Assembly (NCBI GenBank): GCA_012184525.1 | Contig: WOFQ01000003.1 | Span: 1,116,001 to 1,180,000 of the forward strand | From: Xenoacremonium recifei | Taxonomy: Eukaryota; Ascomycota; Sordariomycetes; Hypocreales; Nectriaceae | Direction of reading: 5' to 3' | DNA: 64,000 bases | Shown here: piece after piece, positions 9,076-18,965 of the stretch | Layout: the number at the start of each line of letters is the position of its first letter | Numbering within the stretch: position 1 is the first letter of the stretch | The notes under the pieces: model-generated | Database searches by the model: none | Told to the model about the DNA's origin: nothing | What the model saw: the letters and a program-made list of their open reading frames with translations, nothing else | Position numbers and translations under genes: made by a program

Positions 9076-11226
9076 ATGAAGTCGGTCTCTGTTGTTCTGA
9101 CCCTGCTTCTTAGCAGCACCCTTGCTGCTCCTACCTCATCCACATACGCCGCCTTGTCTGCTCGCGAAGATGCTGGTCTCTTCGACAGCTGGAAGGATGG
9201 CTACCTTGGAAGCCCTTCCAAGCGTGCCACCATGAACGAGATGGCCGAGATGACTGAGCAGGAGAAGTCTGACCTCATTTCGCAACTCCTCCAGAGCCTC
9301 GGAATCAGCCTCGGTAGTCTTCGACAGCGGGCGACAATGACGGCTCAGGAGCAAGCCGACCTTCTCACCCAGCTCCTCCAGAGCCTCGGAGCCAGCCTCG
9401 AAAGTGTTAACCTTAAGTCGCGCTCTACCATGACTGAACAAGAGAAGGCCGACCTCCTCTCAGACCTCCTCAAGAGCCTTGGCATCAACATCGGCGGCTT
9501 GAAGCGTTCTGCCATGACCGAACAAGAGCAGGCGGGCCTCGTCAACGACCTTCTCAAGACGCTTGGTCTCACAATTGCCAGCTTGAAGCAGCGCTCTACC
9601 ATGACTGCTCAGGAGCAGTCTGATATCGTTGCGGATCTTCTCGCACGCATCGGAGTCAGCACCGGCGGTCTTCACCGACGAGCGGAGATGTCGGCCCAGG
9701 ACAAGGCTGGCCTTGTTAGTGGTCTCTTGCACACTCTTGGTTTTGTGCTTGCGCCTCTTAAGGAGAAGCGATCCGAGGCAGATGAGTCCGGCCTGCTTGG
9801 AGGCCTTCTCCTGGGCCCCCTCTTGGAGTCTCTGGAGGGCAGCAAGGGCAGCAAGGGCAGCAGCTCTTCCTCCAACCCGGCTAGCAGCCTCCTCTCTAGC
9901 CTTAAGGGCTCTTCCAGCAAGGACAAGCGCGAGGAGATGTCGCAGGCTGAGCAGTCTGATCTCCTTACCTCTCTTCTTCTTCCTCTCCTCGGCCTTGCCA
10001 AGGGTGTCACTGGCACTGCTACTGGCGTCCTCGGCGATGCCACTGGTACTGTTGACAGCCTGACCAGCGACCTTCCCGGTGGTGATCTTGTTAAGGGCAT
10101 CACTGATGGTGCCTCGGGCGCTGTCGATGGTGCTGCCGGCCTTGCTTCCAGCGCTATTGACGCCGCTGGCAGCGCTGCCACCGGTGTTGTCAAGCGAGAC
10201 GACGACATCCCGTCCCCCACGATCTCTCTCCCGACCGACCTGCCCACCGGCCTGCCGTCCTCCCTCCCCAGCCTCACCCCCGACATTATCGAGCAACTGC
10301 TTGAGAGCCTGGGCCTGAACCTCGGAAAGCGTGACGACCTTCCTTCTCCCACGGTCTCCCTCCCTACTGAGATCCCCACCTCGCTCCCCAGCATCAGCCC
10401 CGATGCCATTGAGCAGCTTCTTGAGAGCCTTGGCCTCAACCTCGGAAAGCGGGACGATGTTCCTTCTCCTACGATCTCGCTTCCTACCGACCTGCCGACT
10501 TCCCTCCCCAGCATCAGCCCCGATATCCTCGAGGAACTGCTCGAGAGCCTGGGCCTGAACCTTGGAAAGCGTGACGACCTTCCTTCTCCCACGGTCTCCC
10601 TTCCTACTGAGATTCCCACCTCGCTCCCCAGCATCAGCCCCGATATCATTGAGCAGCTTCTGGAGAGCCTTGGCCTCAACCTTGGCAAGCGTGACGACAG
10701 CTCTTCATCTACCCTCTCACTTCCTACCTCTCTTCCGAGCCTGGAGCCCGGTGCCGTTGAGGATCTTCTCAAGAGCCTTGGTCTCAACCTTGGCAAGCGT
10801 GACGACAGCCCTTCGTCCACCCTCTCTCTCCCCACCTCGCTTCCTAGCCTAGACCCCTCTGCTATTGAGGATCTTCTTAAGAGTCTTGGCCTTAACCTCG
10901 GCAAGCGTGATAGCCCCTCGCCCACCCTTTCTCTTCCCACCTCCCTTCCTAGCCTGGAGCCTGGTGCTGTTGAGGAGCTGCTTAAGACCCTCGGTCTCAA
11001 CCTTGGCAAGCGGGATGACTCGCCTTCATCTACTCTCTCCCTCCCCACCTCGCTTCCCAGCCTGGACCCTTCCGCCATCGAGGATCTTCTCGAGAGCCTT
11101 GGCCTCAACCTCGGCAAGCGGGACGACACTCCTTCAGCTACCCTTTCCCTCCCTACCAGCCTTCCTACCCTGAGCGACGAGCTTGAGGACCTCTTGCAGG
11201 GTCTTGGCATTGAGCTGCCGCAGTAA
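9076..11226 (+). CDS. secreted Kex2-processed repeat protein (KEP-type precursor)
   Basis: A 716-residue single-exon protein that enters the secretory pathway and is probably cut in the Golgi by the Kex2 protease. An N-terminal signal peptide (about 1-18, ending LAAP) is followed by a short pro-region ending in KR at 49-50. Residues 51-232 hold six units of about 28-35 residues sharing MT-QE---LL--LLKSLG and ending in a basic residue (KR, RR, QR or SR). A related seventh unit follows the KR at 284-285. After a Gly/Ala/Ser-rich spacer (about 305-370), KR sites recur at 374, 419, 459, 499, 539, 575, 611, 646 and 682. They release eight peptides of 35-45 residues plus a C-terminal one, each a Pro/Ser stretch (SLPTSLPSL) followed by an amphipathic helix (EQLLESLGLNLG). 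No cysteine is present. The architecture matches fungal KEP proteins, precursors of secreted peptides or wall-active repellent peptides. No tailoring (UstY-like) gene lies nearby, so a RiPP route is unsupported. Start chosen for the signal peptide. Confidence 0.85.
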   Translation: MKSVSVVLTLLLSSTLAAPTSSTYAALSAREDAGLFDSWKDGYLGSPSKRATMNEMAEMTEQEKSDLISQLLQSLGISLGSLRQRATMTAQEQADLLTQLLQSLGASLESVNLKSRSTMTEQEKADLLSDLLKSLGINIGGLKRSAMTEQEQAGLVNDLLKTLGLTIASLKQRSTMTAQEQSDIVADLLARIGVSTGGLHRRAEMSAQDKAGLVSGLLHTLGFVLAPLKEKRSEADESGLLGGLLLGPLLESLEGSKGSKGSSSSSNPASSLLSSLKGSSSKDKREEMSQAEQSDLLTSLLLPLLGLAKGVTGTATGVLGDATGTVDSLTSDLPGGDLVKGITDGASGAVDGAAGLASSAIDAAGSAATGVVKRDDDIPSPTISLPTDLPTGLPSSLPSLTPDIIEQLLESLGLNLGKRDDLPSPTVSLPTEIPTSLPSISPDAIEQLLESLGLNLGKRDDVPSPTISLPTDLPTSLPSISPDILEELLESLGLNLGKRDDLPSPTVSLPTEIPTSLPSISPDIIEQLLESLGLNLGKRDDSSSSTLSLPTSLPSLEPGAVEDLLKSLGLNLGKRDDSPSSTLSLPTSLPSLDPSAIEDLLKSLGLNLGKRDSPSPTLSLPTSLPSLEPGAVEELLKTLGLNLGKRDDSPSSTLSLPTSLPSLDPSAIEDLLESLGLNLGKRDDTPSATLSLPTSLPTLSDELEDLLQGLGIELPQ
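10201..11217 (+). repeat. in-gene tandem array of nine 35-45-codon peptide units
   Basis: The 3' half of the gene is a tandem array delimited by KR codons. The first four units alternate between two subtypes (PSPTISLPTDLPT and PSPTVSLPTEIPT). The next four alternate between two shorter subtypes (LEPGAVE- and LDPSAIED-). This points to duplication of two-unit blocks. The last unit diverges and lacks a terminal KR. Confidence 0.85.
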
Positions 11227-12215
11227 ATCTATACCAATTCATGGTTTACTCAAGGAGATGTTGGTCTCGGTGTCTCGATATGATGGACGCTAAGCTTCGA
11301 GGTTACGAATGATGTATCTGTGCGTGTGAGTAGCTGTACTAAGACAAAGAAAACACAAGGATGGTTTGGATGGAAATTTGTTAAATTGAAACGATTATCT
11401 TCAGAGGTTGCTTATTAGTGCCTGCAATATTAAAATTATTTTATCGATTCGCTCGTTCCAGTTGTGAAAATCGCTTCCATTTTTGATCTCTGACAATGAA
11501 AAATCCGGCAAAATCACCTCCCTAGGCAAAAGCAAATAGCATTCCGACCATAATCATTGTTTTGAGTAGAGTCTTAATGACGGATGTGATCGTCTCGCAG
11601 TCTGAGACTTTCTGTGACTGGCCAGTCTCACACTCGCGCATTATGCATGTCGATCTGAAAACCCTTTGGAATCTCTGAAATGACAAGGGATGATCGATTG
11701 ACAAGTTTGAAGTCCCATTGCCGTAGACAATGGACGTCGACTAAGCAAAAATACCCGGTCCCTCATGACATTCGGGTCGCTGCAGTAGCTCATACGGCTT
11801 GGAGACATTTGCGCAAACATGCATACGTGATCACTCAACTCCTCAGGTCTTCCTTCAGTTCGCGGGTTGCTAACTCATTCTCCGAACAAAGGCATTCACA
11901 TTACTAGCCAATGAACAATGCCATGGGTAGGTTAACGCTGAAGAGTTCACAATGACTGATACTGCTGACATGGCTGAAAGTTCTTTGAACTCGCTTTGTG
12001 TCTGGAACAACAAAGGTAGTCAAATAGTCTCTGTTGCCTCTCATATTTCGTGTTTCCATTGAAGGCCTTTTATGTCATACACATCTACAACTCTGATATA
12101 TTCCTACACCGGTAAGTCCATACTGACTGACGACAAGAAACACTCAATATCCCTGTTGATAGCCAGGTAAGTCTGGAGCTTCCCTGGCTCATCACTAACA
12201 CCCTATCTCGGCACA
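11227..12215. other. intergenic region, AT-rich 3' flank then leader of the next ORF
   Basis: Nothing protein-like is visible. A GTAAGT donor at 12112 with a CCAG acceptor at 12166 could be a 5' UTR intron of the gene at 12216; a second GTAAGT follows at once. No repeats or RNA genes recognised. Confidence 0.4.
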
Positions 12216-13262
12216 ATGTGCTACGAACGGCGCATATATCATTGCCGGCATAGCACGCGCCGCGCAATAAAATGTCGTCGACCTCAGCCTCAGACGGGCA
12301 TCTGGTGGGTGCTTTCCTGCTGGTTCGGTCCGAAGAGATGTGAGCTTATCTCAGAAATCAAGCGCCTTAATCGGGCGTGCGATCATTGCCGAGATCTGGC
12401 TTACGAGGATTGGCCAATGCGAAAGCTTCGGCCAGTTACAACGCCGCGAGCTGAAAGTTCGGCGGCTGGGGCTGAGAGGGAGGCGATTTCGGCTGGTGAA
12501 TATCCGGTCCAGCTTGAGCGCAATACGCGGGAGCTGGATCTTGTCCCGTACGAAAAGTGCCAGCAACCCCCTATGGAGTTGAAGATTATGACCAGTCGAA
12601 GTCGTCCAAATCAACGACGCCAGCATCCGGATAGAAAGCGACAACGCCGATCAAGAAGCAGAGGCCGAAGCAAACGTAGGACTCCATCTCCTTCCTCCTC
12701 CTTCAAGAAAAAGAAGAAGCACCGGAGCAAATCGTCACGAGACTCTCTCCGGCATGGCTCGTCATCCTCACGAGAACAATCGCCAGAAGTTCAGAAGAAG
12801 AAGCCTCCAAAACAGGGGAGCGTCGGTAAGTTCCCATTCCTCCACGGGGCTGATTCCGACGACGGCATTTCTGACCTCACAGAAACCTCTTTCAGCAACT
12901 CACACGGGACCAGTTCCAGCGGTTCCGACTCTGAAGTCACTATGCCTAACGCCGTGCGCCTGCGCCAGGCGCATCGTGAATTTCGCCCCTCGTACCGCAG
13001 CAGGCAGGCTCAGCCTGCTCTGCCCGCACTGCCGGAGTTCCCAGACGGCACGCCCGAGGAGAAGAGAATTCATGATACGACATTCGCGGTGCGGTTGTAC
13101 GCCGCCGAGCAGGAGGCGCGGCGCATGCAGACCACGTACCGCCGCGAGCGTTCGCGGAAAATGCCCACCCAGGCATCCTTAGTCCATCAAGAGCCGTCTT
13201 CGGGGTCACTTCGCTCGATGACGGCGATTATTGAGGAGCCAGAATGGGAGGATGAACCTTAG
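12216..13262 (+). CDS. lineage-specific basic, RS-rich protein with N-terminal cysteines
   Basis: A 348-residue protein that I do not recognise. The first ~65 residues contain six cysteines, including an RACDHCRDL motif, which could bind a metal but do not fit a family I know. Residues about 130-200 are strongly basic with RS/RSRSRGRSKRR runs and a KKKKKH block, implying nuclear localisation and nucleic-acid contact. They are followed by an acidic serine-rich patch (DSDDGISDLTE). The C-terminal region (about 245-320) is predicted helical with many R and E, and the end is acidic (EEPEWEDEP). A 5' UTR intron is possible. Most likely a lineage-specific nuclear protein; function unknown. Confidence 0.55.
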   Translation: MCYERRIYHCRHSTRRAIKCRRPQPQTGIWWVLSCWFGPKRCELISEIKRLNRACDHCRDLAYEDWPMRKLRPVTTPRAESSAAGAEREAISAGEYPVQLERNTRELDLVPYEKCQQPPMELKIMTSRSRPNQRRQHPDRKRQRRSRSRGRSKRRTPSPSSSFKKKKKHRSKSSRDSLRHGSSSSREQSPEVQKKKPPKQGSVGKFPFLHGADSDDGISDLTETSFSNSHGTSSSGSDSEVTMPNAVRLRQAHREFRPSYRSRQAQPALPALPEFPDGTPEEKRIHDTTFAVRLYAAEQEARRMQTTYRRERSRKMPTQASLVHQEPSSGSLRSMTAIIEEPEWEDEP

Positions 13263-13376
13263 AAGGGGAGACCTCTAGTCGAGTCTTCTCGGACGACCTC
13301 CGCGGAGTTTAAGTCCCAGGGGCCCGAGGATTCTCAGGAATCTGAATCCGTGGCAACCGCATTCTCTCATTGAACC

Positions 13377-13598
13377 TTGGATGATGAACCCGAAGAAAAC
13401 CAACCGCAGCAGGGCGATCATCCGGACACCGTGGCTGGTTATTGGGATGTGCTGTGGCCTGATGGAGCCGAGATTGGGAACTGGGACGCATTGTATCCCG
13501 ACAATCCCGAGCTTGTACATTTGTATGATCCCAACCCGAACAAGTCAAATGCTAACAAGTCCCAGGATGAAGGACACCCTCTAACGCCATCCAGGTAA
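13377..13598 (+). CDS. acidic Trp/Asp-rich ORF or 3' exon, about 70 codons
   Basis: A short open frame with protein-like composition: acidic, with two similar halves (GYWDVLWPDGAEIG and GNWDALYPDNPELV). It has no ATG at its 5' end and a stop at 13371-13373, so it would need to be joined to an upstream exon. Its first residues (DDEPEE) resemble the last residues of the preceding protein (WEDEP). It ends beside a GTAAGT. It could be an alternative or former last exon of the gene at 12216, or a pseudogene remnant. Confidence 0.25.
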   Translation: MDDEPEENQPQQGDHPDTVAGYWDVLWPDGAEIGNWDALYPDNPELVHLYDPNPNKSNANKSQDEGHPLTPSR

Positions 13599-14120
13599 GT
13601 CTAGACAGAGTGTTCACAGATTCGCAATAAATACATTATTTTGTTTTCAAATTTGCTTTCATCCAGTAAGTACTATCTCCTAGTTACAGTGAACTCACCG
13701 CGCGCCATCGTGAACACGCTTCATCATACAAAGACTCGCGCAGAGTCGATCGTGTATGCATGATCAATCCTTCCGCGCCTTGCGAAACATATTGCTGTGT
13801 GAAACGAAAGGCTCCAATGGATTCAAACGCCCGAGAAACTCAGAAAGAAGATCCACAACGCCTCGGTCTTGCTGACTGTTGGAGGATTCGCTAATTTGGA
13901 CGTCGGACGACGTGGCGAGGCACACGTCCGTCCTTCGTATAGTTATGTGTATCTGGAGCACAGAAGTGTATGTGTGCTTCAAGATGTCTGCCAATCTGTC
14001 TTTTGAACTTGGCGATAAAATTACCCATTTTTGTGATAATGGCTGGTATTGATGGGTGGGTGAGACGGGGTCAACCAGCCGGGCTCAAGGAGAGCCTTTG
14101 GGATAGCTAACTTTGTGAGC
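13599..14120. other. 3' flank between the acidic ORF and MPO1-like gene
   Basis: Holds the 3' region of the preceding unit and the 3' UTR of the minus-strand gene. A 76-codon minus-strand frame at 13764-13994 has no supporting feature. Nothing else seen. Confidence 0.4.
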
Positions 14121-14854
14121 TTATTCAGCCTTCCCGTTTTTCGATTTGAACTTCGCGATCTCGTCTTGCACTCGCTTCTCAACGCGGGCCTGGAGCTCGC
14201 GACGGTAGCCGAATTTGAAGAGAACCTCCAGCCAAACGAACATGGGGGCAAGGAAGATGGCTTGGACTAAGTTGTCGAGGAGAGCAGGGGCTCGACCCTC
14301 GAAGGCACCGTGGCCGATGAATTGCAGAATCCAGCAGACCAGATGAAGCCCCAGTGCCGCTTGGAAGGTCAGCGTTGGGTCCTGCTGGTGGAGGTAGTTG
14401 CCATAGGCCGCGCTCCCCATACAGAACGCGGCAAGCAAAAACCCAGCAAATGGCTCGAGCAGCAAGTATAGTGAAGCATATAGAAATGCAGCAATTGTGC
14501 CCAGGTTGAGATCGAGGTAGGGCACAGTGAGCCAAGGGGGAAGCTCTATCAAAGTGCCCGTGTAGGATGCCTTTGAGTTCCGGTCAGGAGGAATGAATGC
14601 CAAGAAATGCGGATGCCAGTATAATTAGTCGCCAGGCAGAGTATGAAGAGAAACTCACCAAGCAGAAGCCGGATACGAGAAGGAGAGGCACGCACACCAC
14701 ATGAATGGCAACGTTGATTGAGTTAGAATGGTAGGCACCATACTGAGTGAGGCGAGGTCGTTAGTTGAGTGAAGTTCTCGGGAGGGTTGCCGACGGCGAT
14801 TCCCGGGTTTTCGATGCTTACGAAGGTGAGGTGCGTCTCTAGGTCTAGCGACAT
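14121..14854 (-). CDS. MPO1: Mpo1-like (DUF962) 2-hydroxy fatty acid dioxygenase family membrane protein
   Basis: Yeast Mpo1 is an ER iron-dependent dioxygenase that alpha-oxidises 2-hydroxy fatty acids from phytosphingosine breakdown. Three exons join in frame: 14822-14854 (MSLDLETHLTF), 14659-14742 and 14121-14570, giving 188 residues, the family size. The family signature is present: F-YGAYHSNSIN--IH near the N terminus (histidines at about 16 and 24) and WILQFIGHGAFEGRAPAL about two-thirds along, supplying the other conserved histidine. Three to four hydrophobic segments separate these, including LLLVSGFCL and GTIAAFLYASLYLLLEPFAGFLLAAF. The second intron was placed by its GTGAGT donor and CAAAG acceptor, which restores ASYTG continuity. 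It is divergent from RPB7 with about 1.3 kb between. Confidence 0.88.
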
Positions 14855-16198
14855 GGTGAATTAGGTGCTGACCAGTGCTAAGGATATCCTTGTCACAGCC
14901 GTTGAGGGCGAAGGGAGCTGGGTTCAGCAAGAGGTGCTGGAAGAGAGAATGTCAAGTTCCCCAACCAGCCAGATTGCTGCGACGAATTTCACCACAAAAA
15001 GCTGGCGGGACAGACAGCTCAGGTTGCGGAAGCCCGGTGGGTCGGTCGGTGGTCCGGGCGGCGGAAGCTTAAGGCGGCAGAAATCTGGGGAGAGGTGAAG
15101 GGAGACGGAGAATTATAGGAGAGGTCGAGCACGCGTCGAGAAGCGATGAAGAATACTGGAGAGAGTTGCCTCTTTCATGTGCTTGCAATCAGAGACACTC
15201 CTTGGGGTTCCATCCAGAACGTGGGGCATGAGCCTCGGATCAACCTGGCCCGTACCGTACCTTCCTGGCAGACTCACTGGCCACCCTTTTGGTGCACATT
15301 TTGGGTTAAAGGAGCAGGACCGTTTGGGTACCGTAATTTATGCGCCCAGTGAGACGGAACGGAGGTTTTTGGGCTTGGTGATGCTCCGGGTTGAGACACC
15401 ATCAATCCCCCTTTATGACGTGTTGAATGCCCAGAGAAGTGCTCTGCTGCTTCAATGTACATTTGACCAGCGTGCCGTCAGACTTGTAGCAGATTTGCCC
15501 TCCCCAAGTACCCATTCAAGCCCTGCCCCGTCTCATATCAACTCGCTTATAATTACAGCACAGGGCACTGGCCGAGAATGTCGAAATGGGCTGTTGCAGC
15601 TGCTGGCATTTCGGAGCACGGCGCCCGGAACAAAATCCCCCCAACACATCCATTTTGTGGGGTTAGCCTTCGGAGCTCTCAGACGGCCGTCAGAGGAAAC
15701 GGAAACCTCAAGGCTGCCGCCGCGCACGGACCACCGCGCCTGCCCGCGAAGTTTCTGGTGCCGTGCCTAAAGCTCCTCAGCCTCGCCGACTGTTCTTTGT
15801 TCAACCCTCCCGCCGCCATCCTCACTTCTCCCGACCCGTGCGCGCGCATCGAGAATCGAAGAACCCGCAGCGCAAACCTCGGCGGCGCGACACTCGGCTG
15901 GCGTCCTTGCGTCTTTGCGTCTGCTTCCCGGGTCTTCGTTCTCTTCTCTCTCTCCCGCTTCGTTTCGCCCTTCGACGTCCCTTGCGCGCACCCTCCGAGT
16001 TTCTGCTATCGCGAAAGTCTTTCGCCGGGCCCGGCGCATTTGCTTCAGAGCAGCAATCGCATGTTTTACGTCTAATACCGTCGAAAATACCTTTCGTTGA
16101 CCGTCGAATCTTGCGCTACCGCCGAAGCGCCACCTGAACCTCGAAGCGATCGCTCGTCGTCATCATCATCAGCTCCGATTCCATCATCGTTGCCCAAC
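14855..16198. other. divergent intergenic region MPO1-like / RPB7
   Basis: Holds both promoters. The right 400 bp is C/T-rich with CCGCC and CGCGC words. An ACGCGT lies at 15131-15136, 277 bp upstream of the MPO1-like start. A 197-codon plus-strand frame (15177-15770) has an unlikely composition and no splice context; I consider it non-coding. Confidence 0.45.
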
Positions 16199-16874
16199 AT
16201 GTTTTTCCTTTACAACATGGAGCGCAGGGTCACCCTACATCCATCGTATTTTGGTAGGAATATGCACGAGCTGGTCACGAGCAAACTCCTCAAGGACGTC
16301 GAGGGAACGTGCGCCGGCAGCTACTACATCATTTCTATCATGGACACCTTCGACATCTCCGAAGGTCGCATCTTGCCAGGAAACGGGCTGGCTGAGTTCA
16401 CAGTGGGCTACCGTGCAGTGGTATGGCGGCCCTTCAAGGGCGAGACGGTAAATACTCCTTTGCCGATTCATGACGACGCAGGAGTCTGATCCGCCTAGGT
16501 CGATGCCGTCGTCTACTCTATCAACCCCCAGGGCTTTTTCGCTCAGGCTGGGCCTCTGAGACTTTTCGTCTCTGCCCATGTATGTTGTGCTCTTCACAGC
16601 ATTTGTGCGAACCCGCATACTGACCCGCTATAGTTAATTCCGAGTGATATCAAGTGGGATCCTAATGCGACACCACCTCAATTCACCAACAACGAAGACA
16701 CTGTGATCGAGCCCGGGACGCACGTTCGTGTAAAGATTATTGGTACGAGAACCGAGGTCGGCGAGATGTGGGCTATCGGCAGCATCAAGGAAGATTACCT
16801 TGGGTAAGTTTTAGGCCAAATTCTGTGTCCTTGGAATGCCTACTAACATCGTTACTAGTTGTCTCCAAGACTGA
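16199..16874 (+). CDS. RPB7: RNA polymerase II subunit Rpb7
   Basis: Forms the Rpb4-Rpb7 stalk of RNA polymerase II, which contacts nascent RNA and acts in initiation and mRNA export and decay. Four exons, 16199-16447, 16499-16579, 16634-16803 and 16859-16874, give exactly 171 residues, the size of the yeast protein. The N-terminal tip domain (MFFLYNMERRVTLHP, YFGRNM) is followed by VEGTC and the conserved YRAVVWRPFKGE-VDAVV segment. The C-terminal OB-fold shows GFFAQAGPLRLFVSAH, DPNATPPQFTN and VRVKIIGTR. The last exon encodes only the final residues. The open frame continues upstream of this ATG, but family alignment of MFFL fixes the start. Confidence 0.96.
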
Positions 16875-17906
16875 TCGAGTCCCGTGACGATTGAACGATT
16901 TAATGTAAATCTAGAAACATCACAAGCCTTCAATGGCTTGCTCATTCAAAATCCCGAATTGGAGACCAAATTGTGACGTTCAAGCCTGCCCGCCCACAAC
17001 ATCGCTGTAGCGGAGAGAAGCTGCAATCATATCGCCTCAAGACTGCGAATGTGATAAAGAGGCTATTAAAAGGGCGCTGAGCTGATGAAAGAATGATTGA
17101 GGCGAGGTGTCCGTAAGACACCGGCCTACTGATTAAGCAGGCATAAGTCCTGCTAATTTGAGTTATTATAATAGATTTGATCGCAACTCAGTGTCTCGCG
17201 GCTTTGTGCTCGTCGTAATTCTCGGCCATCTTTAACGTCTAAGTGATAGATCCTTTGCATACCACCATATATATGTATCCTCAGTAACCTAAGCCCTATA
17301 CCAAACCTGAACCCTATCCCTAAGGTTGCCCTGAACTATATCGCTTATCCAGATCCCTATCCCCTAGCTAGACCCTTATACCTCTAATTAAACCCTTTCC
17401 TTTTGTATTGGGTCAGTTGCAATCTAAGCCAGAAGATTCCGTGCGGATAGACAAAGTAGCCCGTGCAAATAGTATGACTCTAATTGAACGTTTACTTTTC
17501 GGGGGGGTTTAGAGCTACCTTACAAATGTGCAACTTTTCCGAGTACGAACGCATCAATCATGCCGTGACCACATCATTATCGTCCTATCAGATTGTTACT
17601 GCTTACTTTCGACCAAAGAACCACCGCATTCCCTCCGCATGTCGTAGGGCGTCGGCTTTGGTCTGCTGATCAACCCTCAACCCCACACAGCGCATCCTCT
17701 CCCCCCCGCCTTATATACACCTAATCTCACCATCTCAAAGTCGCGATAACGGTCCATTGATTCGAGAGACTCTTTTTTGGAATTAAGTAGAGGTTTGTTT
17801 CTACATATTAGCGAAACTGCAGTTTCCGGCGACTTCTGGCGTAACCAAACAATAACGTACAGCTTCCCCAGCTTTAAGCTAGCCGCACTCTGGCAACTCA
17901 TCTCAA
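16875..17906. other. intergenic tract with degenerate CCCTA-rich stretch
   Basis: No coding frame. Between about 17285 and 17400 the plus strand carries many CCCTA/CCCTTA/CCTAA words at irregular spacing (for example AACCCTATCCCTAAGG), resembling an eroded telomere-type repeat. The remainder holds the RPB7 3' UTR and the promoter of the aldolase gene. Confidence 0.45.
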
Positions 17907-18941
17907 ATGCGGGGAACAGCGAGGACCATGATGCAGGCTTCGAATCGGTTGAGAGCAACCTTGAGCCAGGGACGCAAGGCGATGGGCGCATGGCAGATGA
18001 TTCCCGGGGCAAATGTGTCGAGGATTCTCGCGAGGTCGGGCGTGGACTGGGTGTTGGTAGACTGCGAGCATGGGAATCTGGATGGTATGTTTAGGGCTCT
18101 GGGATAAGGCCCTCGTTGCCATTACTGATGCCTTTCAGATGCTGCGATGCATGATGCGGTACCGGCTATTGCGGCGCTAGGAGTTTCGCCAATCGTGAGA
18201 TTGCCGGATATGCAAGGATGGATGGTGAAGCGTAAGAACGCCGTGGAAGCCACATCAAACGAATTGCTAACACTTAACAGGAGCTCTCGATTCTGGAGCC
18301 CATGGAGTAAGTCTTTTGTTTCAACCTCGAACCCAATTGTTTCAATCCTAATGAACTCAGATCGTCGTCCCACTGCTTCGAACAGTGGAAGAAGCGAAAC
18401 AACTCGTTCAGTCCGCCAAGTTCCCGCCTTATGGGAAGCGCGGCTTTGGCTCACCCATAGCCCCCGAGCGATTCAACCCCGTGCCGACTTTCACCGAATA
18501 TCTCCAGCAGGCCAACGACGCGTTGTTGACCATCGTCCAAATCGAGACGAAGGAAGCCTTGGACGCCGTGGATGACATCGCCGCTGTCGAGGGCATTGAC
18601 GCTCTGTTCATCGGGCCATTTGACCTTGGTAAGATCTTCCTCTCATCCACAAGAATCCTCGTCTGACTTTTGCAGGAAACAACATCGGCCACCCCATCAT
18701 CAACGGCGTCATGGCCGACGAGCTCAAAGCCGCCCTGGCTAAAACCCTCGAGGCCAGCAAGAAAGCTGGGAAGAAGTGCGGTATCTACTGCTCAACCGGC
18801 GAGCAGGCCAAGATGTACGCGGAACAGGGCTTCGATATGATGAATGTGATTACCGATTATACGGGCTTGGAGTTTGCGGTGAAGGAACAGCTCACGATCG
18901 CGACGGCTCAGGCCAAGCCCATTCCCGGCCAGTCGTATTGA
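17907..18941 (+). CDS. HpcH/HpaI family class II aldolase
   Basis: This family performs metal-dependent retro-aldol cleavage of 2-keto-3-deoxy sugar acids or 4-hydroxy-2-oxo acids to pyruvate plus an aldehyde. Five exons, 17907-18084, 18139-18231, 18281-18306, 18361-18628 and 18676-18941, join to 276 residues, the usual length. Visible motifs: GAWQMIPG, the VDWVLVDCEHGN strand (acid/base region), IVRLPDMQGWMVKRALDSGAHGIVVPLLRT, the PPYGKRGFGSP loop, QIET with the metal-binding Glu, FIGPFDLG with the metal-binding Asp, and NNIGHP. The 26-nt third exon is small but restores the family sequence. The ATG at 17928 is an alternative start. Its stop is 24 bp from that of the convergent glutaredoxin-like gene. 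The substrate cannot be inferred; a sugar-acid pathway is plausible. Confidence 0.9.
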
Positions 18942-18965
18942 AGAAAATCGCGACGAGAAAAGAGA

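Noticed and set aside
9672..11210. 512-codon minus-strand open frame opposite the repeat-protein gene
   Set aside because: It is the Arg/Ser-rich antisense shadow of a biased repetitive coding sequence; the plus strand has the signal peptide and KR-delimited units.
6726..12215. A ustiloxin-type RiPP gene cluster around the repeat precursor
   Set aside because: No UstY-like oxidase, tyrosinase, methyltransferase, P450 or transporter is seen within the window; neighbours are CPA2 and an unknown ORF.
15177..15770. 197-codon frame between the MPO1-like gene and RPB7
   Set aside because: Composition is not protein-like, there are no family motifs or splice context, and it lies in a divergent promoter region.
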